Position numbers and translations under genes: made by a program. This document shows, piece by piece, positions 31,715 through 41,331 of a stretch of DNA of 64,000 nt. Origin of the DNA: Bartonella bilalgolemi (GTDB lineage Bacteria; Pseudomonadota; Alphaproteobacteria; Rhizobiales; Rhizobiaceae). Below the pieces are notes generated by a model that saw only the letters and a program-made list of their open reading frames with translations, was not told the DNA's origin and did not search any database. How positions within the stretch are numbered: position 1 is the first letter of the stretch; every line of letters begins with the position of its first letter. The stretch lies in NCBI RefSeq assembly GCF_023500045.1, contig NZ_JAMCOF010000006.1:50299-114298 (forward strand), in the 5' to 3' direction.

Positions 31715-32356
31715 ATGTCAGGCTATTTTATTACATTTGAAGGGGGAGAAGGCACAGGAAAAACAACTCAAATTTCTTTGCTTGCTCAACATTTAGGTAG
31801 AAAAGGTTATGATGTTATTATAACACGTGAACCTGGAGGAACAGCGGGTGCAGAAGCAATACGCTATATTTTATTATCAGGTAGCGTAGCCCAATATGGG
31901 CCATTTATTGAAACGTTTTTATTTACAGCAGCACGTGCTGATCATGTTTCTGAAATCATTAAACCTTCTTTGCAATCTGGAAAGATTGTTTTATGTGATC
32001 GATTTATTGATTCTACACGTGTTTATCAAGGATTAGATAATAAAGTGGATGCACATATTTTTTCTATTTTAGAGCATATTGGTATGAAAGGAATAAAACC
32101 TGATTTAACGTTTTTATTAGATATACCTGCAAAACTTGGGATGGAGCGTGTAAACTTACGAAGAAAAAAAATAGAAAAAATTGATTATTTTGAAAAAGCC
32201 AGCTTAGCTCTTCAAGAGCAAAGACGCCAAGCTTTTCTTGAATTAGCGAAACATGAACCTCACAGATTTCAAGTTATTGACGGAACATGTTCAGTCGAAG
32301 TAATTGCAGATCAAATAAAAGATATTTGTCATCAAGCACTATTGGCTTTTCCATGA
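31715..32356 (+). CDS. tmk: Thymidylate kinase
   Basis: About 213 residues from the ATG at 31715. It phosphorylates dTMP to dTDP. The P-loop FEGGEGTGKTTQ, the DR motif in LCDRFIDSTRVYQG and REPGGTAGAE are visible. A GTG 11 codons upstream is possible but adds unconserved residues. The stop overlaps the holB start (ATGA), so the two are translationally coupled in the tmk-holB-metG-tatD unit. Confidence 0.96.
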   Translation: MSGYFITFEGGEGTGKTTQISLLAQHLGRKGYDVIITREPGGTAGAEAIRYILLSGSVAQYGPFIETFLFTAARADHVSEIIKPSLQSGKIVLCDRFIDSTRVYQGLDNKVDAHIFSILEHIGMKGIKPDLTFLLDIPAKLGMERVNLRRKKIEKIDYFEKASLALQEQRRQAFLELAKHEPHRFQVIDGTCSVEVIADQIKDICHQALLAFP

Positions 32357-33408
32357 ATGATATAAATTTTTTACGTCAATATGACGATATTGACGGCATT
32401 TTATCACCTTCACAGAATAATATCCTCATTGGCCATGAAGAGGCTCGTCATTTTTTAGAGAAAATGCTTAGAGAAGGGCAGTTACATCACGCGCTATTAT
32501 TTGAAGGAGAGCGTGGAATAGGAAAAGCAACGTTAGCATTTCATCTTGCTTGGAATATTTTGAACTCTCAAAAAAATAAATTTTTACAACCAAGACAAGA
32601 TTCAATCATATGGCGCCAAATTAAGCAGGGTAGTCATCCTGGCATTATACACGTCTCACGTCGTTTTAATGCAAAAACAAAAAAATTTAAAACAGGAATC
32701 ACAGTTGATGATATCCGTGATATCAAGCATTTTTTAAATCAGACGTCTCAAGATGATTTGTGGCGCATTATCATTATTGATTCTGCAGATGATATGAATA
32801 GAAATGCTACAAACGCTATTCTTAAAACACTTGAAGAGCCTCCAACAAAAACTTTATTCATTATTATTTCTCATTCTTTAGGAAAATTGCTTCCAACAAT
32901 TCGTTCACGTTGTCAAAAAATCTCTCTAAGACCTTTACATGATGATGAAATGCAAAAAGCCATTTCACATTTTTTTTCCAATCAGCTATTAACTAATCCC
33001 CAAAATATTGAAACAATTATTCAAAAATCTCAAGGTAGTCTTCGAAAAGCAGCATTACTTCTTTGTCATGGTGGACTTGAAATTATTCAAACCATTAATA
33101 AACTCTTAGAGCAATCTATTTGTGATCCAGTTGTTGTACATAATCTTGCTCAAGCGCTTTCCTTATCTGATGCAGATATACAATTTCAACAGTTTTGTGA
33201 TGAAATTCTTGATAGAATTCATAAAAAAGCTATTATGTTGGTAAAAGAGGGAGCTATTCATTTATCGAAAAAGTATGCAGAAACATGGCAAAATATCTTT
33301 CAAGAAATAATAGAAATACAATCATTTAATCTTGATAAAAAGCAATTCGTCATTAATCTTCTTTTTAAAACTCATGAGATTGTTTATAAAAATAAGCTTT
33401 TTCCGTGA
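32353..33408 (+). CDS. holB: DNA polymerase III subunit delta prime
   Basis: About 351 residues, a clamp-loader subunit. The AAA+ core has a P-loop-like GERGIGKATLA, and the conserved IIIDSADDMNRNATNAILKTLEEPP stretch (read in pieces) is the delta-prime/tau signature, followed by the arginine-finger SRC in PTIRSRCQKISLRPL. The start overlaps the tmk stop by 4 bases. Frames reading further upstream only run inside tmk. Confidence 0.93.
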   Translation: MNDINFLRQYDDIDGILSPSQNNILIGHEEARHFLEKMLREGQLHHALLFEGERGIGKATLAFHLAWNILNSQKNKFLQPRQDSIIWRQIKQGSHPGIIHVSRRFNAKTKKFKTGITVDDIRDIKHFLNQTSQDDLWRIIIIDSADDMNRNATNAILKTLEEPPTKTLFIIISHSLGKLLPTIRSRCQKISLRPLHDDEMQKAISHFFSNQLLTNPQNIETIIQKSQGSLRKAALLLCHGGLEIIQTINKLLEQSICDPVVVHNLAQALSLSDADIQFQQFCDEILDRIHKKAIMLVKEGAIHLSKKYAETWQNIFQEIIEIQSFNLDKKQFVINLLFKTHEIVYKNKLFP

Positions 33409-33472
33409 CAACGTTACGAACAAACGTTATGTCATTCATATTTTTTGATTACATTTTAAAATGGGCATAATT

Positions 33473-35014
33473 ATGCGTGACATATACTATATAACGACTC
33501 CAATTTTTTATCCCAATAGTGCTCCGCATATTGGACATGCTTATAACGCAATTGTAAGTGATACCTTGGCCCGTTTTCAAAGAGCCGATGGAAAAAATGT
33601 ATTTTTTCTATCTGGTACCGATGAGCATGGTCTAAAAATGCAACAAACAGCACAGATGTTAAATATGACACCTCAACAACTTGCAGATCGTAACAGTGCT
33701 GTTTTTCAAAAAATGCTTGCAATGCTTAATTGCTCTAATAATGATTTTATCCGCACAACGGAAGAACGGCACCATAAAGCTTGTCAAGAACTTTGGAAAA
33801 AAATGGAAGCTAAAGGTGATATTTATCTTGGTTGTTATGCTGGTTGGTATTCAGTTCGTCAAGAAGCTTATTATGAAGAAAAAGACACCGAAATTGATCA
33901 AGAAGGAATCCGTCGTGAGAAAGAGTTAGGATCTCCAGTTGAATGGAATGAAGAAGAAAGTTATTTCTTCAGGCTTTCACGTTATGAAAAAGCACTTCTT
34001 CAGCATTATGAAAAATATCCTGATTTTATTGGGCCTAATGAGCGACGCAACGAAATTATAAATTTTATAAAATCAGGCTTAAAAGATCTTTCCATTTCAC
34101 GAACAACTTTTGATTGGGGAATTCATGTTCCAGAAAATCCAAAGCATGTAATGTACGTTTGGGTTGATGCACTTACAAATTATCTTACTGCAGTTGATTT
34201 TTTTGATAAAAATTCAAAGAAACGTAAGTTTTGGCCTGCAGATATTCATATTATTGGTAAAGACATTATTCGTTTTCATGCAGTTTATTGGCCAGCATTT
34301 TTAATGTCTGCTGGAATTGAATTACCTAAACGGATTTTTGCACACGGATTTTTACTTAACCGCGGTGCCAAAATGTCAAAGTCTGTTGGAAATGTAGTTG
34401 ATCCTTTTGAAATGGTTGATCGCTATGGTCTTGATCAAGTACGTTATTTTTTTCTTCGTGAAGTACCATTTGGACAGGATGGTAGTTACAATCATGATAA
34501 TTTTGTCAATCGCATTAATGCTGATCTTGCTAATGATCTTGGCAATTTAGCTCAACGTTCTTTATCTATGGTTGAAAAAAATTGTAATATGAAAATTCCT
34601 ACACCAACTGCATTTCTAATTCAAGATGAACAGCTACTGAAACAATCTCTTCAAGCACTTGAAATTGTACGCCAAACTATGTTAGATCAGGCTCCACATT
34701 TAGCGCTTTCAGCTATTTTTTCAGTTGTAGCAGATGCCAATCGTTATTTTGCTAGTGAAGAGCCTTGGAGTTTACGTAAAAATAATCCAGAAAGATTTTT
34801 TACAGTTCTTTATATAACTTTAGAGGTTTTGCGGCGAGTAGGAATCATGCTTTTACCTTTCATTCCACAATCAGCAGCTAAACTTCTTGATAGTCTTGCA
34901 GTTGCTGAAGAGGATCGGTTATTGCATCATATTAGTGATTTAAGAATTAAAGAAGAGACAGTACTTTCACCACCAGTACCAATTTTCCCTCGTTATATTC
35001 ATAAAGAAAGCTGA
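33473..35014 (+). CDS. metG: Methionyl-tRNA synthetase
   Basis: About 513 residues, class I. The HIGH box is in [16 protein letters not shown] and the KMSKS loop in [15 protein letters not shown]. The length and lack of a C-terminal tRNA-binding domain fit the short alphaproteobacterial form. The first Met (33461) adds four residues before the conserved [14 protein letters not shown], so 33473 is preferred; neither has a clear ribosome binding site. It is followed closely by tatD. Confidence 0.97.
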   Translation: MRDIYYITTPIFYPNSAPHIGHAYNAIVSDTLARFQRADGKNVFFLSGTDEHGLKMQQTAQMLNMTPQQLADRNSAVFQKMLAMLNCSNNDFIRTTEERHHKACQELWKKMEAKGDIYLGCYAGWYSVRQEAYYEEKDTEIDQEGIRREKELGSPVEWNEEESYFFRLSRYEKALLQHYEKYPDFIGPNERRNEIINFIKSGLKDLSISRTTFDWGIHVPENPKHVMYVWVDALTNYLTAVDFFDKNSKKRKFWPADIHIIGKDIIRFHAVYWPAFLMSAGIELPKRIFAHGFLLNRGAKMSKSVGNVVDPFEMVDRYGLDQVRYFFLREVPFGQDGSYNHDNFVNRINADLANDLGNLAQRSLSMVEKNCNMKIPTPTAFLIQDEQLLKQSLQALEIVRQTMLDQAPHLALSAIFSVVADANRYFASEEPWSLRKNNPERFFTVLYITLEVLRRVGIMLLPFIPQSAAKLLDSLAVAEEDRLLHHISDLRIKEETVLSPPVPIFPRYIHKES

Positions 35015-35019
35015 TATTG

Positions 35020-35796
35020 ATGATGTTAATTGATACACACTGTCATCTTGATTTTGAGGATTTTTCGCAAGATTTGAATGGAATTATTCAGCGAGCTCTA
35101 ACTGCTAATGTTAGACGTATGATAACAATTTCAACGCATGTTCATAAATTGGATAAGCTTTTAGAAATTACGCAGACTTATGATCAAGTCTTTTGTTCTG
35201 TTGGAACTCATCCTAATTATGTACATGAGGAAAAAAATATTACGGTTGAAAATCTTATTCATTTATCAAAGCATCCTAAAATCGTTGCATTTGGTGAATC
35301 TGGACTTGATTATCATTACAATTATTCTTTATCTCAAGAGCAAAAGGAAAATTTTATAAAGCATATTATCGCTTCTCAGGAAACACAATTACCTCTTGTA
35401 ATTCATTCGCGCAATGCTGATTTAGATATGGAACAAATATTACGTGAGAAAACAAAAGAGAAATGTTTTCCATTTATTCTTCATTGTTATTCTTCTGGAA
35501 TGCAACTTGCTCATGTTGCTATTGAACTTGGTGGCTATATATCTTTTTCAGGTATTCTCACATTCAAGAATGCTCTTGAAATTCGTGAAATAGCGAAAAT
35601 TGTTCCTCATAAGCGCTTGTTGATTGAAACAGATGCTCCATTTTTAGCACCTGTTCCTTATCGTGGCAAAACAAATGAGCCGTCTTTTTTGTGTCATATA
35701 GCTACTGTTCTTGCTAAAAATATTAATTTAAGCATTGAAGAAACAATACAAATAACAACGCAAAATGCCTTTCGTTTGTTTAGTAAAATGAAATAG
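35020..35796 (+). CDS. TatD family metal-dependent hydrolase
   Basis: About 258 residues of the amidohydrolase-like TatD family (YcfH subgroup). The metal-binding N-terminus LIDTHCHLDF, GESGLDYHYN, PLVIHSRNAD, FILHCYSSG and ETDAPFLAPVPYRGKTNEPS cover the conserved sites. These enzymes are DNases or tRNA/D-amino-acid-tRNA processing factors depending on the member. Two Mets in a row (35020 and 35023) are possible starts; a TTG just upstream is less likely. Confidence 0.95.
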   Translation: MMLIDTHCHLDFEDFSQDLNGIIQRALTANVRRMITISTHVHKLDKLLEITQTYDQVFCSVGTHPNYVHEEKNITVENLIHLSKHPKIVAFGESGLDYHYNYSLSQEQKENFIKHIIASQETQLPLVIHSRNADLDMEQILREKTKEKCFPFILHCYSSGMQLAHVAIELGGYISFSGILTFKNALEIREIAKIVPHKRLLIETDAPFLAPVPYRGKTNEPSFLCHIATVLAKNINLSIEETIQITTQNAFRLFSKMK

Positions 35797-35805
35797 AACA
35801 CAAAA

Positions 35806-36618
35806 ATGTCTGATCGATACCGTTTTACAATATTGGGTTGTGGTTCATCACCAGGAGTGCCACGTCCTAATGGCTATTGGGGAGCTTGTGATGCAAATAA
35901 TCCTAAAAATAAACGTTATAGAACTTCTTTATTAGTTCAACGAATTCATAAATCAGGAATGAAAACAACAGTCATTATTGATACTGGTCCAGATTTTCGT
36001 TCACAAATGATTAATGCGCGTATTAGTCATCTTAATGCTGCTGTTTATACGCATTTCCATGCAGATCATACTCACGGTATTGATGATTTACGCAGCTATG
36101 CCCTCGCACAAAAATGTTTAATAGACATTTATGCAGATGCCTCTACGTTAAAACACCTTAATAAAGCTTTTGGTTATTGTTTTCAAACCCCAAAGGGATC
36201 ACATTATTCACCCATTTTAAAAGAAAATCTTATATATGAAAAAAGTGAGTTTAAAATCCGAGGGCAGGGTGGAGACATTGTTTTTAAGGCACATTTACAG
36301 ATTCATGGTGCCGCTCATTCTTTAGGTTTTCGTATTGGTAATGTTGCTTATTGTACAGATGTTAGTGAATTTCCTGAAAAAACACTGTCAGGTCTTATGA
36401 ATTTAGATGTTTTAATTATTGATGCTCTTCAATTTGAACCTCATCCGAGTCATTTTTCAGTTGATCAAGCATTATATTGGATAAAATATTTTAAACCAAA
36501 ACGAGCTATATTAACACATATGGATAACTCACTTGACTATAATGATGTTATAAATTATGTCCCAGAGCACGTTGAACCAGCTTATCAAGGACTTATCTTT
36601 GAAACAAATGTATTATAA
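35806..36618 (+). CDS. MBL-fold metallo-hydrolase (PhnP-like)
   Basis: A 270-residue metallo-beta-lactamase-fold protein with the metal motif THFHADHTHG near residue 83, a GAAHSLGFRIG strand, CTDVSEF and a C-terminal ILTHMD. The N-terminus with LGCGSSPGVPRPNGYWGACD is characteristic of the PhnP-related group often located downstream of tatD. A 1,2-cyclic phosphodiesterase activity is known for PhnP; whether it applies here is unknown. It ends the tmk-holB-metG-tatD run. Confidence 0.9.
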   Translation: MSDRYRFTILGCGSSPGVPRPNGYWGACDANNPKNKRYRTSLLVQRIHKSGMKTTVIIDTGPDFRSQMINARISHLNAAVYTHFHADHTHGIDDLRSYALAQKCLIDIYADASTLKHLNKAFGYCFQTPKGSHYSPILKENLIYEKSEFKIRGQGGDIVFKAHLQIHGAAHSLGFRIGNVAYCTDVSEFPEKTLSGLMNLDVLIIDALQFEPHPSHFSVDQALYWIKYFKPKRAILTHMDNSLDYNDVINYVPEHVEPAYQGLIFETNVL

Positions 36619-36683
36619 GTGTAGCGGGTATTTTATAAATTATCGCATAATATATATTATGGAACTTCAATTCATTAAAACTG

Positions 36684-36708
36684 ACGTAAGAATAATTACG
36701 TTATTTTT
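36684..36708 (+). terminator. Probable terminator after the MBL-fold gene
   Basis: The 6-bp stem ACGTAA/TTACGT with a 6-base loop is followed by TATTTTTTATT. It lies at the end of the plus-strand run and just reaches the stop codon of the convergent pcs gene. Confidence 0.45.
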
Positions 36709-37462
36709 TATTATCTTTTGCACCTAATTTTGGAAAAAATTGCATAACAGCACCAATACAATAAATGTAAAGACCAGAGATTGAAATTCCAATTTTAATC
36801 CAATTTGGAGCATTTAGCTGATAAAAAAATGCAGCTATACCAAAACAGCACCATATAAGAAAAATTGAAAAATTAAGCATACGTAATCGGATAACTCTCA
36901 CTGGATGAATAAAATAAATGGGTAAAAAAGATACAATTGCCGATAAAGAAATAATAATGAAAGCAACCCATTCCTCCGGTTTTACCACAAAAAGCATAAA
37001 AATCATCATATTCCAAACGACAGGAAATCCTTTAAAAAAATTTTCTTTAGTTTTCATTCCAGTATTTGCGTAATAAATAGCTGATGAAATGACAATAATG
37101 GCGCTTGATATAAATGATAGTCTAGGATTCATAAAACCACTTTGATAAAGCGCAAATGCTGGAATTAAAATATAAGTTATATAATCAATAATACTATCCA
37201 GTATTTCACCAGACCATGCTGGAAGTATATATTTTATGTCTAATTTACGCGCAATTGGCCCATCAATACCATCGACAAAAAAAGCAAGTCCAAGCCAAAA
37301 AAACATAGAGACCCATTCTTTTTCGGATGCAGATATTAGAGAAAGAAATGCCAAAAATGAGCCTGATGCTGTTAATAAATGAACAGAAAATGCTTTTGCT
37401 TGTAACACTGTCATTATTTTTGGATATAATCTATCTCTATTAATTTGAATCTTAAGTTTCAA
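36701..37462 (-). CDS. pcs: Phosphatidylcholine synthase
   Basis: A 253-residue multi-pass membrane enzyme that condenses CDP-diacylglycerol with choline, a one-step route that uses host choline. The CDP-alcohol phosphotransferase motif is present: Asp64 and Asp67 in VDGIDGPIAR, then Gly85, Asp89 and Asp93 in GEILDSIID. About eight hydrophobic segments are visible. Pcs is typical of plant- and animal-associated Rhizobiales. The gene is monocistronic and converges on the MBL-fold gene. Confidence 0.93.
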   Translation of the reverse strand: MKLKIQINRDRLYPKIMTVLQAKAFSVHLLTASGSFLAFLSLISASEKEWVSMFFWLGLAFFVDGIDGPIARKLDIKYILPAWSGEILDSIIDYITYILIPAFALYQSGFMNPRLSFISSAIIVISSAIYYANTGMKTKENFFKGFPVVWNMMIFMLFVVKPEEWVAFIIISLSAIVSFLPIYFIHPVRVIRLRMLNFSIFLIWCCFGIAAFFYQLNAPNWIKIGISISGLYIYCIGAVMQFFPKLGAKDNKK

Positions 37463-37641
37463 GGCTTTTCTATCCTAAATTAGAGCTTTTATTTATTTTC
37501 TCAAATGCTATTTCTATTTATTATATGACTGATAGCTAAAAAGAGTACGAGATAATTATTTTATATTTATTTAAGTATATAATAAGATATAATTTATTTG
37601 AAGACGCTGTAAAGATTAATATTAAAAAGGCTTAAACAATC

Positions 37642-38871
37642 GTGATATCTAAAAAAAATATGCATCAAAACATTGCTGTTGTTGGTGCAAGTCAAATCGG
37701 TATGTTAGCAGCACTTAATCTTGCTCGTAAAGGACATTCTGTATCTCTGATTGGTCCACCTGCTAAAATAGATGAATTACGAACAACTGCTATTATGATG
37801 CCTACAATCCGTATGCTGCAAACGCTCAGTATTTGGGATACTATAAAATGTCATGCAGCTGCCTTATCTTCAATTAGAATTATTGATATAACATCTCAGA
37901 TTGTACGAGCTCCTACTGTAAATTTTCGCTCCACTGAAATTGGTGAAAAAGCTTTCGGTTATAATATACCTAATTTAAAATTAAATGACGCTTTGATCAA
38001 TACTATTAAACACACACCAAATATTACCAGGTTCTTTTCTTTAGCAAAAGACTTTGATCATCAAAAAGATCATATTTGTATTACTCTTGAAGATAGACAA
38101 GTTATTAAAGCATCACTTGCCATTGCTGCTGACGGACGTTATTCTCCGACAAGAGCTGCAGCTGGAATTAATATTAAACAATGGAATTACCCACAAACAG
38201 CACTTGTTTTCAATTTTTCACATAATTTACCTCATCAAAATATATCAACTGAATTTTATACAAAAGATGGTCTTTTTACACAGGTTCCTTTACCAGGCAA
38301 TAAATCTAGTCTTGTATGGATTGGTAACTCCTCTCGTGCTAAAGAGCTTTTGAATATGAAATTAGAAGCAGTTGCAAAAATAATTGAAAATCAGATGCAA
38401 TCAATTCTTGGTGAAATAAAAATAGAAACTAAAATTCAAACATGGCCTCTTTTAGGTCTTATTCCTAATCTCTTTGCCGCTAAAAGAATAATTTTGGTTG
38501 GTGAAGCAGCTCATGTTTTTCCTCCTATTGGTGCGCAAGGATTTAATTTAGGAATGCGTGATATTCAAACTTTGGTTGATCTTATACCTAATGAAATATC
38601 TACTGCTATTTCTCAAAAAATCACTGCGAATTATAATCAACATCGTAAATATGATATTTTTACTCGAAGCGGATTTGTTCATACACTTAGCTATACTTTG
38701 CTCTCCAATATGCTACCTGTTCATATTTTGCGTAGCGTTGGGCTTGAATTATTACGTAATTGCTCACCATTACGTAATTTATTTATGAGAGAAGGAATGG
38801 GTTATGGTTATAGCTTAAAAACAATTATGAATATGTTTACAACAAAATCAGCTAATATTAAGATTAAATAA
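37642..38871 (+). CDS. UbiH/UbiF-type FAD-dependent hydroxylase
   Basis: A 409-residue flavoprotein monooxygenase of the ubiquinone-hydroxylase family. The dinucleotide-binding start VVGASQIGMLAALNLARKG, the DG motif in AADGRYSPTRAAAG and the second FAD motif VGEAAHVFPPIGAQGFNLGMRD are clear. It probably hydroxylates a ubiquinone precursor ring; which position cannot be told. The start is either GTG at 37642 or ATG at 37660. It is divergent from pcs. Confidence 0.88.
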   Translation: MISKKNMHQNIAVVGASQIGMLAALNLARKGHSVSLIGPPAKIDELRTTAIMMPTIRMLQTLSIWDTIKCHAAALSSIRIIDITSQIVRAPTVNFRSTEIGEKAFGYNIPNLKLNDALINTIKHTPNITRFFSLAKDFDHQKDHICITLEDRQVIKASLAIAADGRYSPTRAAAGINIKQWNYPQTALVFNFSHNLPHQNISTEFYTKDGLFTQVPLPGNKSSLVWIGNSSRAKELLNMKLEAVAKIIENQMQSILGEIKIETKIQTWPLLGLIPNLFAAKRIILVGEAAHVFPPIGAQGFNLGMRDIQTLVDLIPNEISTAISQKITANYNQHRKYDIFTRSGFVHTLSYTLLSNMLPVHILRSVGLELLRNCSPLRNLFMREGMGYGYSLKTIMNMFTTKSANIKIK

Positions 38872-39188
38872 TAAAAAAATACGTTCTTATTCACCCCTGC
38901 ACAGGTCTATCATATGAAAATGGAAATCTTGATTTTTTTCATTATTAATATAGGCTCTAGTAGCTAGAAAATTCCTAAAAAGTTTTTTTCATAAATATAA
39001 AGACCGATATATAAATGCGCACGCATTAAAACAAACCCTCATACAATTTGTTAAAATGAAAATAATCTTATTTATTCGATAAACAAGATTTGAAAATAAA
39101 ATGTTAGGGAACCCATTAAGAATAAACGGGTTAAGTTAATATGAAAGTAAATATTTTAGAGATTTTTTTTAATCAATGGCAAACATAA
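38872..39188. other. Intergenic region before the small envelope-protein pair
   Basis: About 315 bases of AT-rich sequence after the UbiH-like gene. It must hold the promoter of the following pair; I see no terminator or repeat that can be supported. Confidence 0.5.
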
Positions 39189-39536
39189 ATGAAACTAAAT
39201 AAAAGTTTAAGAGCAACTACTATTCTTTTTATGGTGATTGTTTGTATCCCGTCCACCGTTATAGCTTTACCAATAAATATTTATTACGATCCTTGTTATC
39301 AAACATCCCAATATATTTTCTTTCAAAAAAACAGCAAAGTAGGAAAAAACTCATTCACCGCTTCACAAATCAAAAATCATCTTACAGAAAATGGTTTTAA
39401 AAATATTAAACGATTACGTTTAGATGATAAAGGTATTTGGCGTGCTTTAGCAGAATTTAAAAACTGTTATTTTCTTATATCCATTGATTATTCTGGAGCA
39501 ATTAGTATTCAAAATGAAAGAAAACAATATGACTAA
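39189..39536 (+). CDS. Small secreted protein with a PepSY-like domain
   Basis: A 115-residue protein with a signal peptide (cleavage likely after VIALP, near residue 28) and a PepSY-like fold: FTASQIKNHLTENGFKNIKRL, a short acidic turn, then IWRALAEFKN and DYSGAIS. Such domains occur in periplasmic proteins that may inhibit peptidases or bind other proteins. Two cysteines (in DPCYQ and KNCYF) could form a disulfide. Its end overlaps the start of the next gene. The precise role is unknown. Confidence 0.65.
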   Translation: MKLNKSLRATTILFMVIVCIPSTVIALPINIYYDPCYQTSQYIFFQKNSKVGKNSFTASQIKNHLTENGFKNIKRLRLDDKGIWRALAEFKNCYFLISIDYSGAISIQNERKQYD

Positions 39537-39840
39537 TTTTAAAGCGCATAGCGATATTAACTCAAATAATTATGAAAAAAACTTTTTGAAATGGATCTAT
39601 TGTTGTATTAAAGATTCAGCATTTATTGGAGGCCTCAATGGTAGTTTATCAGGAGCACTTGCGGCAATTCTTGCGAATTATGGCTATATTGCTCTTCCAG
39701 GATTTGGCCCAATTGTGGCAATAGGTATAAGTCTAACACTTCCTGCTGGAATAATAATTGGTGTTACAGTAGGATCAATAATAGGTGTTATTATTAGCAT
39801 TGTTTTCAATTTTTTAAATAATTTTAATATTTTGCAATAA
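39514..39840 (+). CDS. Small glycine-zipper membrane protein of unknown function
   Basis: About 108 residues from the ATG at 39514 (103 from the ATG at 39529). After a polar ~40-residue N-terminus comes a hydrophobic region rich in Gly and small residues: GGLNGSLSGALAAIL, then after a loop PGFGP, GIIIGVTVGSIIGVIIS, with glycines every four residues over four turns. That is a glycine-zipper helix pair, as seen in membrane-inserting or oligomerising peptides. No family is recognised. It overlaps the secreted PepSY-like gene, so the two are probably translated together. Confidence 0.55.
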   Translation: MKENNMTNFKAHSDINSNNYEKNFLKWIYCCIKDSAFIGGLNGSLSGALAAILANYGYIALPGFGPIVAIGISLTLPAGIIIGVTVGSIIGVIISIVFNFLNNFNILQ

Positions 39841-40298
39841 TTATTTTTTTAAGTTTTGTGGTGAGAAAAAATTCCGTTATTTATATTATTTTGCTAAATT
39901 ATCTCACTATACTTTGCAAACATGTTAATTGATATTTGATAGAGTATTGCGTTTTTTCTGTATTCTAATGATATAAATGTTATAAAATATTAATCTCTGA
40001 AAAGACGAAAATAGTAATCTGTTTTGATCAAAGTAATTTTTATACGTTTGAACAAAAAACTAAACAAAAGTTCATAATTTAAATGATCGCCCTCCTCCCC
40101 CTTTTCTGCTTTTTAATATCAGAATTTACAATCTGGCTTCTTAAAAGTATACACTATTATCGATAATGTTTATTCATTTTGATAAAAATACTTAAAACGA
40201 TTTAATTAAAATGTTTAGAAATACAATTTAGGTCATTGACCTTTTAAAAGAACCTTGTAAAAAGTATATTGCTCTTTAAATAAGGTTGTATTTACTTT
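39841..40298. other. Intergenic region upstream of tRNA-Ser
   Basis: About 460 bases, AT-rich apart from a short pyrimidine tract near 40087-40110. No gene, hairpin terminator or repeat that I can support. Confidence 0.5.
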
Positions 40299-40388
40299 GG
40301 AGGGGTGGTCGAGTGGTTTAAGGCACCGGTCTTGAAAACCGGCGTGCAGGAGACTGTACCGTGGGTTCGAATCCCACCCCCTCCGCCA
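40299..40388 (+). tRNA. tRNA-Ser (anticodon TGA)
   Basis: A 90-base class II tRNA with long variable arm. Acceptor GGAGGGG pairs with CCCCTCC, the anticodon loop is CTTGAAA with anticodon TGA, the T-arm has GGTTCGAATCC, and CCA is encoded. Confidence 0.97.
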
Positions 40389-40968
40389 CAGTACTTTTGT
40401 TGTTCTATAACATATTGATTTTATACATGTTTTTTAAAGGTGCGGGATAACAAAATAAAGGTTAAGGAATAGGATTTCACGTTTTTTTCTAAAATATATT
40501 GTGGGCCAATATCGTTTTTTAAGTCTTTTAATTTTTATGATTTGATCTTTTGCGCATATTGGCACCCACAGAAATGTTCACAATGTTCACCTTGTTTGTT
40601 ATGCTTTAAATTTTTTTAACCACGCTTGAGTCAATGACAATACATAGTTCTTTCTTTTCAAAGATATTGTGGAGGTTCGCCAATACAAGAGAGCATTTCA
40701 TGAATGCTATGAAGGCTAACAACGATAGTGCGTGATAAATGAATACGCTTCTTGGATTAATGTTTTTTTACATCGGTTCGCGACGTGGTAATCCAATACG
40801 AATCAATTGGAAAGAAAATGTTTATCTGTGATAAATAAAGCACCAACTATTAAAATGAGCATAAAGAATCAATCAAAAGACTACAATCAAGTTTAGAGCC
40901 CCAAAAAACTAAAAAGAATCAATAGAAGCAAAATTTCTGAATATATAATCTATTAATTTTATTTAATA
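40389..40968. other. Decayed region between tRNA-Ser and tRNA-Lys
   Basis: About 580 bases between two tRNA genes. It holds an imperfect inverted repeat (40500-40512 with 40556-40570) and short coding-like shreds, for example a 30-codon frame at 40739-40831 ending RGNPIRINWKENVYL. No complete gene remains. tRNA-flanked decay of this kind is compatible with an old insertion, but no integrase or att site is visible. Confidence 0.45.
40500..40570. repeat. Imperfect inverted repeat with 43-base loop
   Basis: The left arm TGTGGGCCAATAT (40500-40512) matches the right arm ATATTGGCACCCACA (40556-40570) when reversed, with a 2-base bulge. The arms carry most of the G+C of the surrounding 200 bases. 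No open frame or T-run is tied to it, so it could be an RNA hairpin or a leftover of a mobile element end. Confidence 0.55.
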
Positions 40969-41044
40969 TGGTGAGCGCGCAGGGATTCGAACCCTGGACC
41001 TACTGATTAAAAGTCAGTTGCTCTACCGGCTGAGCTACGCGCTC
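40969..41044 (-). tRNA. tRNA-Lys (anticodon TTT)
   Basis: A 76-base cloverleaf on the minus strand: acceptor GAGCGCG paired with CGCGCTC, anticodon stem CTGA-type around loop CTTTTAA with anticodon TTT, T-arm with GGTTCGAATCC, discriminator A and an encoded CCA end. Confidence 0.97.
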
Positions 41045-41331
41045 CCCAAACAAGTTAATCTTGCTTATAGAAAGTGGGTCGAACATACGATTGACTCTTC
41101 ATTTGGTCAACACTTTATTAAAAAAAATATCATTTTCTAATTTTATTTATTAAAATTCTATAAGAGTGTAAATTTGATTTATAAAATATTTAGCGTAAAA
41201 AGAAATTAAATACTTAATTTACAAAGTTATTTAAATTTTGTTTTATAAATAATTTTTCTTAAGAAAAGTAGTAAAATAGCAGAAATAATGAATCAAATGA
41301 GACCTTCATTAAAGAATTTGCAGGAATTGTT

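Noticed and set aside
40739..40831. A 30-codon frame ending RGNPIRINWKENVYL as a complete gene
   Set aside because: Too short, no ribosome binding site, and surrounded by decayed sequence; kept only as evidence of a remnant.
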